Below, piece after piece: positions 28,247 to 37,005 of a stretch of DNA of 64,000 bases. This DNA is from Acaricomes phytoseiuli DSM 14247 (GTDB taxonomy: Bacteria > Actinomycetota > Actinomycetes > Actinomycetales > Micrococcaceae), in contig NZ_AQXM01000063.1 of assembly GCF_000376245.1 (NCBI RefSeq), positions 62,001 to 126,000 of the forward strand, written 5' to 3'. A model generated the notes under the pieces. That model saw only the letters and a list, made by a program, of their open reading frames with translations, did not search any database and was not told the origin of the DNA. The first letter of the stretch is position 1. Each line of letters opens with the position of its first letter. The translations under genes and the position numbers were made by a program.

Positions 28247-28855
28247 TCAGTGCTGCGGAGCGTGCACTTCCAGGACCCGGAACGCTTTCACACTGCCGAA
28301 ACGGCGGATCCGGTAGTGCGGGAATTCCTCGGCCAGCCAGCGCTGCAACGAGTCCGAGCCGAGATTCTTCTGCACTACCAGATAGGCGGTTCCGCCGGGT
28401 GCGAGCCGGGGCAGCCAGAGCCTCATGATCTCGTGCAGCGCGGACTTGCCCACGCGGATCGGCGGATTCGACCAGAAAGTCTGGAAGGTGATGGCCGGGT
28501 CGAGGTCTTCCGGGACGCTGACGCTGATATTGCCGAGGCCTAAGAGCTCGGCGTTCTTCCGGGTGAGATCCAGCGAGCGCTGATTGACGTCCACCGCATA
28601 CACCTGAGCCTGGGGCGAGCGCAGCGCAAGACTGAGCGCGATGGGCCCCCAGCCGCAGCCGATATCGAGGAGAGCACCGTGTTCCGGCGGGGCGGGAACC
28701 AGATCCAGAAGTACCGCTGTGCCTTTATCGAGCCCATCAGGAGAGAAGATCCCGGAATCGGTCCGCAGCCGCCGCTCTGCTCCGGCGAGGGTGGTCCGGA
28801 GCTCGCGTTCGCGGCCGGGAGCAGTCGGCTGGGTGCTGAAATAGTGCTCGGACAT
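28247..28855 (-). CDS. RsmC-like class I SAM methyltransferase
   Basis: The protein is 202 residues from ATG 28855. It shows the SAM motif LDIGCGWGPIALSLAL and the base-methylating SNPPIRVGKSALHE motif of RsmC/RlmG rRNA guanine-N2 methyltransferases. It is a single domain, about half the length of E. coli RsmC, as in other actinobacteria. The rRNA target is inferred only. ATG 28855 lies 7 nt after TATGCT, and MSEHYFS is the usual family start. Confidence 0.85.
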   Translation of the reverse strand: MSEHYFSTQPTAPGRERELRTTLAGAERRLRTDSGIFSPDGLDKGTAVLLDLVPAPPEHGALLDIGCGWGPIALSLALRSPQAQVYAVDVNQRSLDLTRKNAELLGLGNISVSVPEDLDPAITFQTFWSNPPIRVGKSALHEIMRLWLPRLAPGGTAYLVVQKNLGSDSLQRWLAEEFPHYRIRRFGSVKAFRVLEVHAPQH

Positions 28856-28868
28856 CGCTCTCAGCATA
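28856..28868 (-). promoter_or_regulatory. Possible leaderless promoter of the RsmC-like gene
   Basis: On the minus strand TATGCT (28868-28863), 7 nt, ATG 28855. Confidence 0.4.
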
Positions 28869-28911
28869 GCTGGCCGGGGCATAGATAAGAACATCGAGAA
28901 CCCGGCTCTGG

Positions 28912-28923
28912 TAAACTTAATGC
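28912..28923 (+). promoter_or_regulatory. Promoter of the long hflX leader (leaderless upstream ORF)
   Basis: TAAACT (28912-28917) is followed by exactly 6 nt and an ATG at 28924. This is the same layout as the leaderless gene starts in the window, but here it leads into a five-codon ORF. Confidence 0.45.
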
Positions 28924-28941
28924 ATGTTCCTTTTTATCTGA
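28924..28941 (+). CDS. Five-codon upstream ORF (MFLFI) before hflX
   Basis: ATG-TTC-CTT-TTT-ATC-TGA, placed exactly where a leaderless transcript would begin. It is 351 nt before the hflX start. A leader peptide sensing slowed ribosomes would suit a ribosome-rescue GTPase, but this is inference from position. Confidence 0.3.
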   Translation: MFLFI

Positions 28942-29292
28942 GGGTTTCTTTCCGCCCGCTCCCGGCTGCGCCATGACTCAGCGCCTGCCGCAGCCATCTG
29001 ACGAATCATTAGACGCAGAGCACTCTCGGGGAACATTCATCCGCACCAGCTGGTTACTTGGCTTAGCAGTAGCCACAGTCTGTTCTCGTGCCGGCGAATG
29101 CCGAGCGAGGCAGATTCCGCCTGTTTCTCTCCGAGGCCGCCGCGTCGTCTCATCATCCGAGGCATCAGTGAAAGACGAGGCCGCATCATCATGCGAGAAC
29201 ATCCGCAATCAACTAGGCAAGACCAACCCCGGGGAACGCAAAGCGTCATCGCCGGGGCATACGATAAACATCTGAGTACTTCGAAGGAGACC
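28942..29292 (+). other. Long hflX leader region with several hairpins, no other gene seen
   Basis: This 351-bp stretch has no convincing protein. Hairpins visible: GGCT/AGCC (29060-29074), CGGC-GAAT-GCCG (29092-29103), AGGC/GCCT (29108-29122), and a nested one with CCCCGG/CCGGGG enclosing ACGC-AAA-GCGT (about 29226-29257). The last sits just before the hflX Shine-Dalgarno AAGGAG and could hide it. No clear U-tract terminator was found. Confidence 0.4.
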
Positions 29293-30846
29293 ATGACCAC
29301 ACAAGACGGCAGCCCGGATCAGGGTTTGAGCCAGGATGAGATCCAGGCCGTAATCGACAGGGTCCTCGCCAGGGATACAGCTGGCCCGGCAAGCAGCTCG
29401 ACGAGTCGGGACAGCGTGTTCACCGAGCGTGCGCTCGCCCTGAGCGAACTGGACCGGGAGCACGGCGATTACGACGGCGATCAGGAAGACCTCGAAGAAC
29501 GCCGGGCGCTGCGCCGTGTCGTGGGGCTCTCCACTGAACTTGATGACGTCACTGAAGTCGAATACCGGCAACTCCGGCTGGAGCGAGTGGTTCTCGCCGG
29601 GCTGTGGACCGACGGTTCCGCGGCAGACGCGGAGAACTCCCTGCGGGAGCTCGCCGCACTCGCTGAGACCGCTGGTTCGGAAGTACTCGATGGCTTAGTC
29701 CAGCGCCGCACCAAGCCGGATCCTGGAACCTACCTCGGTTCCGGGAAGGCGCTCGAACTCAAGGACATCGTCTCGGCGACGGGTGCTGACACCGTTATCG
29801 TGGACAGCGAACTGGCACCATCTCAGCGTCGCGCGCTCGAAGACATCGTCAAGGTCAAGGTGATCGATCGGACGGCGCTGATTCTGGATATCTTCGCGCA
29901 GCACGCCAAATCCCGGGAGGGCAAGGCGCAGGTGGAGCTGGCTCAGCTGGAGTATCTGCTCCCGCGGCTCCGCGGCTGGGGCGAGTCGATGTCCCGCCAG
30001 GCCGGTGGCCGGGTAGGCGCGGCCGGTGGCGGTATCGGCTCCCGCGGCCCCGGTGAGACGAAGATCGAGCTGGACCGGCGGCGGATCCGCACCAGGATGG
30101 CCAAGCTGCGGCACCAGATCGCGGCGATGAAACCGGCGCGTGAAGCCAAACGGGCCAACCGACTGCGTGGTGAAGTGCCGTCAGTGGCCATCGCCGGTTA
30201 TACCAATGCCGGTAAATCCTCCATCTTGAACCGGCTGACCCAGGCCGGGGTGCTCGTGGAGAACGCCCTGTTCGCCACGTTGGATCCCACGGTCCGGCGG
30301 GCGACAACCCCGGATGGCATCGGCTACACCCTGGCCGACACGGTGGGCTTCGTCCGGTCTTTGCCGACCCAGCTCGTGGAGGCCTTCCGCTCCACGCTGG
30401 AGGAGGTGGCCGATGCGGATCTGATCCTGCACGTGGTGGATGTCTCCCATCCGGACCCGGAAGGGCAGATCGCAGCGGTGCGCCAGGTGCTTTCCGAAGT
30501 AGAGGCACGGGACGTCCGCGAGATCCTGGTACTCAACAAAGCTGATGCGGCCCAGCCGTTCGCGATCGAACGGCTGCGGCAGCGCGAGCCGGAGACCGTG
30601 GTGGTCTCCGCCAGGACCGGGGCCGGTTTCGCTGAGCTCGCAGCTGCAATCTCAGCGTCGATTCCCCGGCCTTCGGTGGAGTGCCGAGTGCTGATCCCCT
30701 ACGATCGCGGGGACCTGGTCAGCAGACTGCATGACAGCGATGCCGAGATCCTGGAGCAGGAGCACCGGGAGACCGGTACGTGGTTGCGGGTTCTGGTGCG
30801 TCCGGGCTTAGCCGCAGAACTGGAGCCCTTCGCTGACCATGGCTGA
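29293..30846 (+). CDS. hflX: HflX, ribosome-associated GTPase
   Basis: HflX splits stalled or stressed 70S ribosomes. The protein (517 residues from ATG 29293) has the HflX N-terminal domain (RRTKPDPGTYLGSGK, VDSELAPSQRRALED), the Gly-rich GRVGAAGGGIGSRGPGETKIELDRR, then the G domain: AGYTNAGKSSILNRL (G1), DTVGFVRSLP (G3) and LNKAD (G4). ATG 29293 was chosen for its AAGGAG at 3-nt spacing and the family start; upstream in-frame codons lie in the leader. It overlaps the next gene by 8 nt. Confidence 0.93.
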   Translation: MTTQDGSPDQGLSQDEIQAVIDRVLARDTAGPASSSTSRDSVFTERALALSELDREHGDYDGDQEDLEERRALRRVVGLSTELDDVTEVEYRQLRLERVVLAGLWTDGSAADAENSLRELAALAETAGSEVLDGLVQRRTKPDPGTYLGSGKALELKDIVSATGADTVIVDSELAPSQRRALEDIVKVKVIDRTALILDIFAQHAKSREGKAQVELAQLEYLLPRLRGWGESMSRQAGGRVGAAGGGIGSRGPGETKIELDRRRIRTRMAKLRHQIAAMKPAREAKRANRLRGEVPSVAIAGYTNAGKSSILNRLTQAGVLVENALFATLDPTVRRATTPDGIGYTLADTVGFVRSLPTQLVEAFRSTLEEVADADLILHVVDVSHPDPEGQIAAVRQVLSEVEARDVREILVLNKADAAQPFAIERLRQREPETVVVSARTGAGFAELAAAISASIPRPSVECRVLIPYDRGDLVSRLHDSDAEILEQEHRETGTWLRVLVRPGLAAELEPFADHG

Positions 30847-32995
30847 TCCGGCGGCAGATCTCCAGCAGAAAGCCGACGCCGAGCCTTCCGGCCCGGCTGA
30901 AGACGGCGAGGTCCAGGAGGCATTGCGCCTTCTGGATCTCGCCGTGTCCGCTATGGGCGGCCAGCATCGTGCGGGCCAGCACGAAATGGCCCGGCACGTG
31001 GTGCGCTCGTTCAGCACCGGGGAGCATCTGCTGGTCCAGGCGGGCACCGGCACGGGGAAGTCACTGGCGTATCTCATCCCCCTGCTCCTGCACGCGCTGC
31101 GCAGTGAGCGCCCATCCTTGGTGGCGACCGCGACCCTGGCCCTCCAGGCTCAGATCATGGGCCGGGATATCCCCAGGCTGCTGGAGATCATTCAGCCGGA
31201 ACTCGAACGCCCGGTATCAGTGGCGTTGGTCAAGGGCCGGAGCAACTACCTCTGCAAGCACAAGACCGCCGGCGGATTCCCGGAGGAAGAGCCCGAAGCA
31301 GGGCAGCTCTTCGCGCTCGGCGAGGACGGCAGTGCTCGCCTGCCCGGCACCGGCGCGGCATCGGTCCTGGGGAGGGAAGTGACGCGCCTACGCGAATGGG
31401 CCGAGGAGACTGAGACGGGGGACCGGGATGAGCTCAACCCTGGAGTGAGCGAACGCGCCTGGCGCCAGGTCTCCGTCTCCTCACGGGAATGCCTTGGCGC
31501 GCAGCGCTGCCCGGTGGCCGATGAGTGCTTCAGCGAGCTGGCCAAGCTCCGGGCCGCAGAAGCGGATCTCGTCGTGACCAACCATGCGATGCTGGCGATC
31601 AGCGCCTTCGACGGATTGGCGGTGCTGCCGGAGTACGACGCCGTGGTGATCGATGAGGCCCATGAGCTGGTGGACCGTGTGACCGGAGCGGTTTCCGGGC
31701 AGCTTTCCGCTGCGATGGTCGAGGCCGCTGCGGCTGCGGCCCGGAAGCACACCGCTATTGAGGTCGAGGCGCTCCAGCACTCAGCGCAAGCGCTCGACAA
31801 GGCATTACACGGCCAGCCCGCGGGCTGGCTGCCAGAGGCTCTGAACCAAGAGCAGTACGCCGCAATAGACCAAGTCCGCGATGCGGCCCGGATCGCACTC
31901 TCCGACTCCAAAGGCGAGTCATCTCAGGTCACCGATGGCGGACGGCAACTGGCGAGGTCCCGGTTGCAGCTGATCTTTGAGCAGACCGAGCGGCTCCTCG
32001 CCGCCGTGCCGCTCAGGGAATCAGGGCAACCCGATGCCGGCGAAGTCATCTGGATCACTCGGGCCGGAAGCTTCGATCCGCAGCAGGGCTACCGGGCGGC
32101 GGAAGACACCGAACCCGCGACGCTCAATATCGCACCGCTCTCCGTGGCCATGCGGCTGCGCGACAAGCTTTTCGGCGAGCACACCGCGGTACTGACTTCT
32201 GCGACCCTGGCCGTGGGCGCGGCCTTCGAACCGGTCGCCGGGAACCTTGGCCTGCTGGGCGATAGCGCACCGAGCTGGACCGGGGCGGACGTCGGCAGTC
32301 CCTTCGACTACCCTCGGCAAGGAGTGCTCTACGTCGCGGCGGATCTGGAGCGGCCTGGGCGCGGCACCTCACCGGCCCAGCTGGACGAACTCGAGCAGTT
32401 GCTGCGCGCTTCGCGCGGTGGTGCGCTGTGTCTGTTCTCTTCACGCCGCGCAGCGGAAGATGCGGCGGATGAGATGCGTTCCAGGCTGAGCGACTTCGAG
32501 ATCCTGTGCCAGGGAGAATCCTCTATGGCATCGCTGATCCGAGAGTTCCAGGCGGACCCCGACGCCTGCCTCTTCGGCACGATGTCGCTATGGCAGGGCG
32601 TGGATGTGCCCGGGGATTCCTGCCGGCTGGTCACTATTGACCGGATTCCTTTTCCCCGCCCCGATGATCCGCTGACTAACGCGCGCACCCGGGCGGTGGC
32701 CATGGCCGGAGGGAACGGCTTCATGTCGATCTCGGCTGCGCACGCCGCGGTGCGGCTGGCCCAGGGCGCCGGCCGGCTGATCCGTTCCATGGAAGACCGT
32801 GGAGTCGTCGCAGTGCTCGATTCCAGGCTGGCCACGGCCCGATACGGCGGCTTCCTCAGAGCTGCGTTGCCGCCGTTCTGGCCCACTACTGATCGTGAAG
32901 TCACCCTGGCGGCGCTGCAGCGGTTGCGCAGTCAGTCTGAAAGCAGTCAGTCTGAAAAAGGAACAGAAACCGCAGAAAACAGCGTCGAGGAGTAG
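30839..32995 (+). CDS. dinG: DinG/YoaA-family ATP-dependent DNA helicase
   Basis: This 718-residue XPD-like superfamily 2 helicase shows Walker A QAGTGTGKSLAYLIP (residue about 66), DEAH as VVIDEAHELVD, and a cysteine set likely to hold a 4Fe-4S cluster (NYLCKHK, RECLGAQRCPVADECF). C-terminal motifs include SLWQGVDVPGDSCRLVTIDRIPFPRPDDP and AQGAGRLIRSMEDRGVVAVLD. It probably unwinds forked or R-loop DNA in repair. It is coupled to hflX by an 8-nt overlap and has no LexA box of its own. Confidence 0.9.
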   Translation: MADPAADLQQKADAEPSGPAEDGEVQEALRLLDLAVSAMGGQHRAGQHEMARHVVRSFSTGEHLLVQAGTGTGKSLAYLIPLLLHALRSERPSLVATATLALQAQIMGRDIPRLLEIIQPELERPVSVALVKGRSNYLCKHKTAGGFPEEEPEAGQLFALGEDGSARLPGTGAASVLGREVTRLREWAEETETGDRDELNPGVSERAWRQVSVSSRECLGAQRCPVADECFSELAKLRAAEADLVVTNHAMLAISAFDGLAVLPEYDAVVIDEAHELVDRVTGAVSGQLSAAMVEAAAAAARKHTAIEVEALQHSAQALDKALHGQPAGWLPEALNQEQYAAIDQVRDAARIALSDSKGESSQVTDGGRQLARSRLQLIFEQTERLLAAVPLRESGQPDAGEVIWITRAGSFDPQQGYRAAEDTEPATLNIAPLSVAMRLRDKLFGEHTAVLTSATLAVGAAFEPVAGNLGLLGDSAPSWTGADVGSPFDYPRQGVLYVAADLERPGRGTSPAQLDELEQLLRASRGGALCLFSSRRAAEDAADEMRSRLSDFEILCQGESSMASLIREFQADPDACLFGTMSLWQGVDVPGDSCRLVTIDRIPFPRPDDPLTNARTRAVAMAGGNGFMSISAAHAAVRLAQGAGRLIRSMEDRGVVAVLDSRLATARYGGFLRAALPPFWPTTDREVTLAALQRLRSQSESSQSEKGTETAENSVEE

Positions 32996-33026
32996 CCCGC
33001 AGGCGCACCAGCCGGTTCAGAGGGGG

Positions 33027-33773
33027 TCAGATGGAGCGTAGGACGGTGACCACTTTGCCCATGATGGTTGCGTGGTCGCCCAGGATCGGCTCGTACTGCG
33101 TGTTCTGCGGAAGCAGCCAGGTGTGTCCGTCGCGCTGCCGGAAGGTCTTGACCGTCGCTTCATCGTCGAGGAGCGCCGCTACGATATCGCCGTTCACAGC
33201 GTCGTTCTGCCGGCGCACCACAACCCAGTCGCCATCGCAGATGGCAGCGTCGATCATCGAGTCCCCGACGATCTTGAGCATGAACAGCTCTCCGTGCCCT
33301 ACTAGCTGGCGGGGCAGGGGCATGACATCCTCGACCGCCTGATCTGCGAGGATCGGCCCGCCCGCAGCAATGCGTCCCACGAGGGGGACCATCGCCGTGT
33401 CCTGGGCACTGCCGAGCTGCGCTACGTCGATTCCACTGCTGCTGCGCAGATTCGCGGCGTCGGGCACTCCTTCGATATCAACGGTGCTCTCTTCGCCAAG
33501 GGTCAGCGGGATGAGCACTTCCATGGCCCGGGGGCGTTTGGGGTCTCTGCGCAGATAGCCGAGCTTCTCCAGCTGGGTGAGCTGATGCGTGACGCTGGAA
33601 AGGCTCGCGAGTCCCACGAGATCTCCGATCTCACGCATCGAGGGCGGGTATCCGCGCGTGTTGATCGTGCGCTGGATGCCTTCGAGGATTTTCTTCTGCC
33701 GGACGGTCAGTCCCTTGAATCCGCCCTCAGCTGTTCGAGGTGCCTGGCGCCGTGAGCTCTCCTGGATTGCCAT
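33027..33773 (-). CDS. lexA: LexA, SOS repressor
   Basis: LexA represses DNA-damage genes until RecA promotes its self-cleavage. From ATG 33773 it has 248 residues. The winged helix is [44 protein letters not shown]. The cleavage site is in VGRIAAGGP (Ala-Gly), the catalytic Ser in VGDSMID and the Lys in EATVKTF. An in-frame GTG at 33827 would add 18 residues; ATG 33773 has AAAGGG 8 nt upstream. It converges on dinG and is divergent from the LysM gene. Confidence 0.95.
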   Translation of the reverse strand: MAIQESSRRQAPRTAEGGFKGLTVRQKKILEGIQRTINTRGYPPSMREIGDLVGLASLSSVTHQLTQLEKLGYLRRDPKRPRAMEVLIPLTLGEESTVDIEGVPDAANLRSSSGIDVAQLGSAQDTAMVPLVGRIAAGGPILADQAVEDVMPLPRQLVGHGELFMLKIVGDSMIDAAICDGDWVVVRRQNDAVNGDIVAALLDDEATVKTFRQRDGHTWLLPQNTQYEPILGDHATIMGKVVTVLRSI

Positions 33774-33913
33774 CGATCTAGCCCTTTCGCCTAGTCCTGT
33801 CCCCGCCTTGACGTCGCCCGCACTCAAATTGTCGGTCCTCGATGATCGAGTGTTCCTTGCAGACGTTGAAGCCTTGTTCTGTCATCTCAGAATAAGAAGG
33901 AATGTCTGAGATA

Positions 33914-33929
33914 TCAAACATATGTTCTA
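33914..33929. promoter_or_regulatory. LexA box controlling lexA
   Basis: TCAAAC-ATAT-GTTCTA has two mismatches from TCGAAC-N4-GTTCGA. It overlaps a minus-strand -35-like TTTGAT, with TATTCT about 17 bp further on, so LexA would repress its own gene. Confidence 0.65.
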
Positions 33930-33980
33930 GCGATTCTTGTCAAGATTCGATCATTCGTGCTAAAAAGTAGTGGGAGAGAT

Positions 33981-34017
33981 TCGAAAATAGTTTCGAACAC
34001 CTGGGGTTCTTGTTCGA
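33981..34017. promoter_or_regulatory. LexA box cluster controlling the LysM gene
   Basis: TCGAAA-ATAG-TTTCGA (33981-33996) is a perfect palindrome in its arms. It is followed by half-sites TCGAAC (33993-33998) and GTTCGA (34012-34017). A promoter TTCTTG-N17-TAGATT (34007-34035) overlaps the last half-site. Confidence 0.65.
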
Positions 34018-34059
34018 TTACTGGGTTTCTAGATTCGAATCACGTGGAAAGGTAAAGCA

Positions 34060-34434
34060 ATGAACGTGTTGGTTTCTGATGCTGCAGTATCGGCAGCCCC
34101 GATGGAAGATGTTCACGTGTCGCAGGGCGGAGGGCTCAAGCTGACCCGTCGCGGGCGCTTCGTGCTGATCGCCCTGCCCATGCTTCTCGTGGCCACTGCA
34201 CTACTCGTGGCGATAGGTTTCTTGACCTCACCGCTGAAAGCCGGCACGGAGCCCCTCCTCGGAACCGGGGCGGTCGCCGTCACGGTCCAGCCGGGGGACT
34301 CCCTCTGGTCGCTCGCGGGTCAGGCTGCCCTGCCTCGGGACGCCGGTGATGTCGTTGCTGAAATCGTCGAGCTCAATAGCCTGAGCAGTGCGGTACTGCA
34401 GCCCGGGCAGTCGATCCTCCTGCCGAGCCGCTGA
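34060..34434 (+). CDS. LysM membrane protein divergent from lexA (SOS division-inhibitor type)
   Basis: The 124-residue protein has a cytosolic start, one transmembrane helix (about residues 38-60: FVLIALPMLLVATALLVAIGF) and a C-terminal LysM domain (VTVQPGDSLWSLAGQAA, then VELNSLSSAVLQPGQSILLP). In Mycobacterium (Rv2719c) and Corynebacterium (DivS), the gene divergent from lexA is induced by DNA damage and slows division. Position and domain make this the same kind of gene. LexA-like boxes precede it, and AAAGG lies 7 nt before the ATG. Confidence 0.85.
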   Translation: MNVLVSDAAVSAAPMEDVHVSQGGGLKLTRRGRFVLIALPMLLVATALLVAIGFLTSPLKAGTEPLLGTGAVAVTVQPGDSLWSLAGQAALPRDAGDVVAEIVELNSLSSAVLQPGQSILLPSR

Positions 34435-34475
34435 GGCTGTAGCCAGTTGCCGTCATTGCACAGAGCTGGCTCGAC

Positions 34476-34487
34476 TACAATGGATCG
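34476..34487 (+). promoter_or_regulatory. Probable leaderless promoter of hisC
   Basis: TACAAT (34476-34481), 6 nt, then GTG 34488. A second in-frame GTG at 34518 has a perfect AGGAGG (34507-34512) 5 nt before it, so two starts may be used. Confidence 0.55.
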
Positions 34488-35642
34488 GTGAGTAATCGAT
34501 CGTTCCAGGAGGCTCCAGTGGCCTCGCGCGCTGAGCGACTGAAACGGCTTCCCCTGAGGGATAACCTGCGCGGACTGGAGCCGTATGGCGCGCCGCAGCT
34601 GCAGGCTCCGGTGCTGCTCAACGTCAATGAGAACACCTACGGTATTCCCGAGAGCGTACGGCATGCCATGATCCGCCGGGTCGAGCAGGAACTCAAGACG
34701 CTCAATAGATACCCGGACCGTGAATTCACTGAGCTGCGAACAGCACTTGCGCGGTACCTCGGTCACGAGCTGACCGCAGAGAATATCTGGGCGGCCAATG
34801 GATCCAACGAAGTGCTCCAGCAGATGATGCAGGCCTTCGGCGGCCCTGGTCGTTCATTGCTCAGCTTCCCTCCCACCTATTCCATGTACCCTCTGCTCGC
34901 GAGTGCCACGGATACTGAGTACCTGAGCGGATTCCGGGATGAGGACTTCCAGATCTCCGCAGAGTCGGCGGCTGCGCAAGTGAAAACTCAGGCCCCTGAG
35001 CTCATCGTCCTGTGCTCTCCGAATAATCCCACCGGCACAGCCCTGAGCCTCGAGGTGATCGAGGCCGTCTACACGGCCAGCGAGCCGTACCGCAGTATCG
35101 TCATCGTGGATGAAGCCTATGCCGAATTCGCCCGCCCGGGGACGCCGAGCGCGCTCACCTTGCTGCCTGGCAGGGAACGGCTCGTCGTTTCCCGTACGAT
35201 GAGCAAAGCCTTCGCGCTGGCCGGGGCCCGGCTCGGCTATCTGGCGGCGGCTCCGGAAGTCACCGATGCTCTGCGCCTGGTTCGTCTGCCGTATCATCTT
35301 TCGGCGCTGACACAGGCTGCCGCACTGGCGGCCTTAGACCACTCCGAAGCGCTGCAGGCGGAGGTGGAGCAGATCAAAGCCCAGCGCGACAGGATCGCCG
35401 AGCGTCTGGCTCAGCTCGGCCTGAAGCCCGCAGAATCCGACGCCAACTTCGTCTTCTTCCGGGGGGTCACCGACCCACAGCAGCTCTGGCGCGAGCTTCT
35501 AGACGCCGGTGTGCTCATCCGGGACGTCGGGTTCGCCGGCGCCCTGCGGGTCACGGCCGGAACCCCGCAGGAGACCACTGCCTTTCTTGACGCGATGGAA
35601 CGCATCCTGCAGGCTGAGCCGACCCTTGTGCACCATGACTGA
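34488..35642 (+). CDS. hisC: HisC, histidinol-phosphate aminotransferase
   Basis: This PLP enzyme transaminates imidazole acetol phosphate in histidine synthesis. The 384-residue protein shows [52 protein letters not shown] and the PLP lysine in [17 protein letters not shown]. Starts at 34488 (leaderless layout) or 34518 (good Shine-Dalgarno) are both possible; the first ten residues are not conserved. hisD, often found directly upstream, is missing here. Confidence 0.92.
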   Translation: MSNRSFQEAPVASRAERLKRLPLRDNLRGLEPYGAPQLQAPVLLNVNENTYGIPESVRHAMIRRVEQELKTLNRYPDREFTELRTALARYLGHELTAENIWAANGSNEVLQQMMQAFGGPGRSLLSFPPTYSMYPLLASATDTEYLSGFRDEDFQISAESAAAQVKTQAPELIVLCSPNNPTGTALSLEVIEAVYTASEPYRSIVIVDEAYAEFARPGTPSALTLLPGRERLVVSRTMSKAFALAGARLGYLAAAPEVTDALRLVRLPYHLSALTQAAALAALDHSEALQAEVEQIKAQRDRIAERLAQLGLKPAESDANFVFFRGVTDPQQLWRELLDAGVLIRDVGFAGALRVTAGTPQETTAFLDAMERILQAEPTLVHHD

Positions 35643-35730
35643 CGCCGTCATCTCTGTGCTGCATCATCCGGAGAGCCCCGAAGCCAAGAAGATCTGCGAA
35701 CCGAGCCCAGAAAAGGATCACCATGAGTAA
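35635..35730 (+). CDS. 31-codon ORF bridging hisC and hisB
   Basis: ATG 35635 overlaps the hisC stop by 8 nt (ATGACTGA). The stop TAA (35728-35730) overlaps the hisB start by 8 nt (ATGAGTAA). The peptide starts [13 protein letters not shown] and is rich in His, Glu and Lys. It might be translated to carry ribosomes from hisC to hisB. No known domain is visible, and hisB also has its own AAAGGA. Confidence 0.35.
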   Translation: MTDAVISVLHHPESPEAKKICEPSPEKDHHE

Positions 35731-36325
35731 CCGCACCGCGCGACTGGACCGAGGCACCTCCGAGTCTTCGGTATCGCTGGAACTCGACCTGGACGGTAGC
35801 GGTCAATCTGATATCGACACCACGGTGCCGTTCTACGACCACATGCTGACAGCCTTCTCGAAGCACTCTCTGATCGACCTGCGCATCCGAGCCAGCGGGG
35901 ACACCGATATCGATGTGCATCACACGGTAGAGGACGTTGCGATCACCCTGGGCGAAGCGCTGCGCCTAGCGCTGGGGGACAAAGCCGGTATCCGGCGATT
36001 CGGTGAAGCCACGGTGCCTCTCGACGAAGCGCTGAGCCAAGCAGTGGTCGATCTCTCCGGCCGGCCGTACCTGGTCCATGACGGTGAGCCGGCGGGGCAG
36101 GAATACCACTTGATTGGCGGCCACTTCACCGGCTCGCTCACCCGACACGTCTTCGAAGCCATCACCCTGCATGCGCAGATCTGCCTGCACATGCTGGTTC
36201 TCGCCGGACGGGACCCGCACCACATCGTGGAGTCCCAGTTCAAAGCCTTCGCCAGGGCGCTGCGCGCTGCCGTAGAGCCAGATCCGAGGGTCACGGGAAT
36301 CCCCTCCACCAAAGGGCTTTTATGA
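35723..36325 (+). CDS. hisB: HisB, imidazoleglycerol-phosphate dehydratase
   Basis: The 200-residue enzyme binds manganese through paired motifs: [18 protein letters not shown] and [16 protein letters not shown] near residues 35-80, then [17 protein letters not shown] and [17 protein letters not shown] near 130-175. It lacks the phosphatase domain fused in enterobacteria, so histidinol phosphatase must be separate. It overlaps hisH by 4 nt. Confidence 0.95.
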   Translation: MSNRTARLDRGTSESSVSLELDLDGSGQSDIDTTVPFYDHMLTAFSKHSLIDLRIRASGDTDIDVHHTVEDVAITLGEALRLALGDKAGIRRFGEATVPLDEALSQAVVDLSGRPYLVHDGEPAGQEYHLIGGHFTGSLTRHVFEAITLHAQICLHMLVLAGRDPHHIVESQFKAFARALRAAVEPDPRVTGIPSTKGLL

Positions 36326-37005
36326 AGCCCTCCGTCACGGTTCTTGATTACGGCTCAGGCAATGTGCGCTCTGCGGTGCGGGCCCTTGAGCAGGCCGGTG
36401 CGCACGTCACGTTGAGCGCAGATGCGGAGCTGGCCTTCGCTGCAGATGGCTTGGTCGTACCCGGCGTCGGGGCCTTCGCCACGGTGATGGAAGAACTCCG
36501 AGAGGTGGGCGGATTGCCTCTGATCGGACGCCGGGTGGCAGGCGGCAGGCCGGTTCTCGGCATCTGCGTCGGCTTGCAGGTGCTCTTCGAGGCGGGAGTC
36601 GAACACGGGCAGCGAACCGAAGGCATGGGGGAGTGGCCCGGAGTGGTCGAGCCGCTTCCGGCGGAGAGCGTAGCCGTTCCGCATATGGGGTGGAACACCG
36701 TGGACGCTTCGGCGGACAGCGTTCTCTTCCGAGGGCTGCATGACGAACGTTTCTATTTCGTCCACTCCTACGCCGTCCAGAGTTGGGATTTCGATGTCGC
36801 CCAGCCCAAGATGAGACCGCCCCAGGTGACCTGGAGCGAACACGGAGCCCGGTTCATCGCAGCCGTGGAGAACGGCCCGCTCAGCGCCACTCAGTTCCAC
36901 CCGGAGAAGTCCGGTGCAGCAGGAGCCAGGCTATTGCGCAACTGGGTGGATTCGATCAATAAGAAAAAGACCGGAGCAGCCGCTCAGATGGGAGACCACC
37001 GATGA
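36322..37005 (+). CDS. hisH: HisH, imidazole glycerol phosphate synthase glutaminase subunit
   Basis: This class I glutamine amidotransferase supplies ammonia to HisF. The 227-residue protein has [13 protein letters not shown], the nucleophile in [21 protein letters not shown] and the TQFHPEKSG histidine/glutamate. hisF is not in the window. The end overlaps the next small ORF by 4 nt (ATGA). Confidence 0.95.
   Translation: MKPSVTVLDYGSGNVRSAVRALEQAGAHVTLSADAELAFAADGLVVPGVGAFATVMEELREVGGLPLIGRRVAGGRPVLGICVGLQVLFEAGVEHGQRTEGMGEWPGVVEPLPAESVAVPHMGWNTVDASADSVLFRGLHDERFYFVHSYAVQSWDFDVAQPKMRPPQVTWSEHGARFIAAVENGPLSATQFHPEKSGAAGARLLRNWVDSINKKKTGAAAQMGDHR

Noticed and set aside
28942-29292. tRNA or other stable RNA gene in the hflX leader
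   Set aside because: The hairpins do not form a cloverleaf and no T-loop sequence (GGTTCGA-type) or CCA end was seen.
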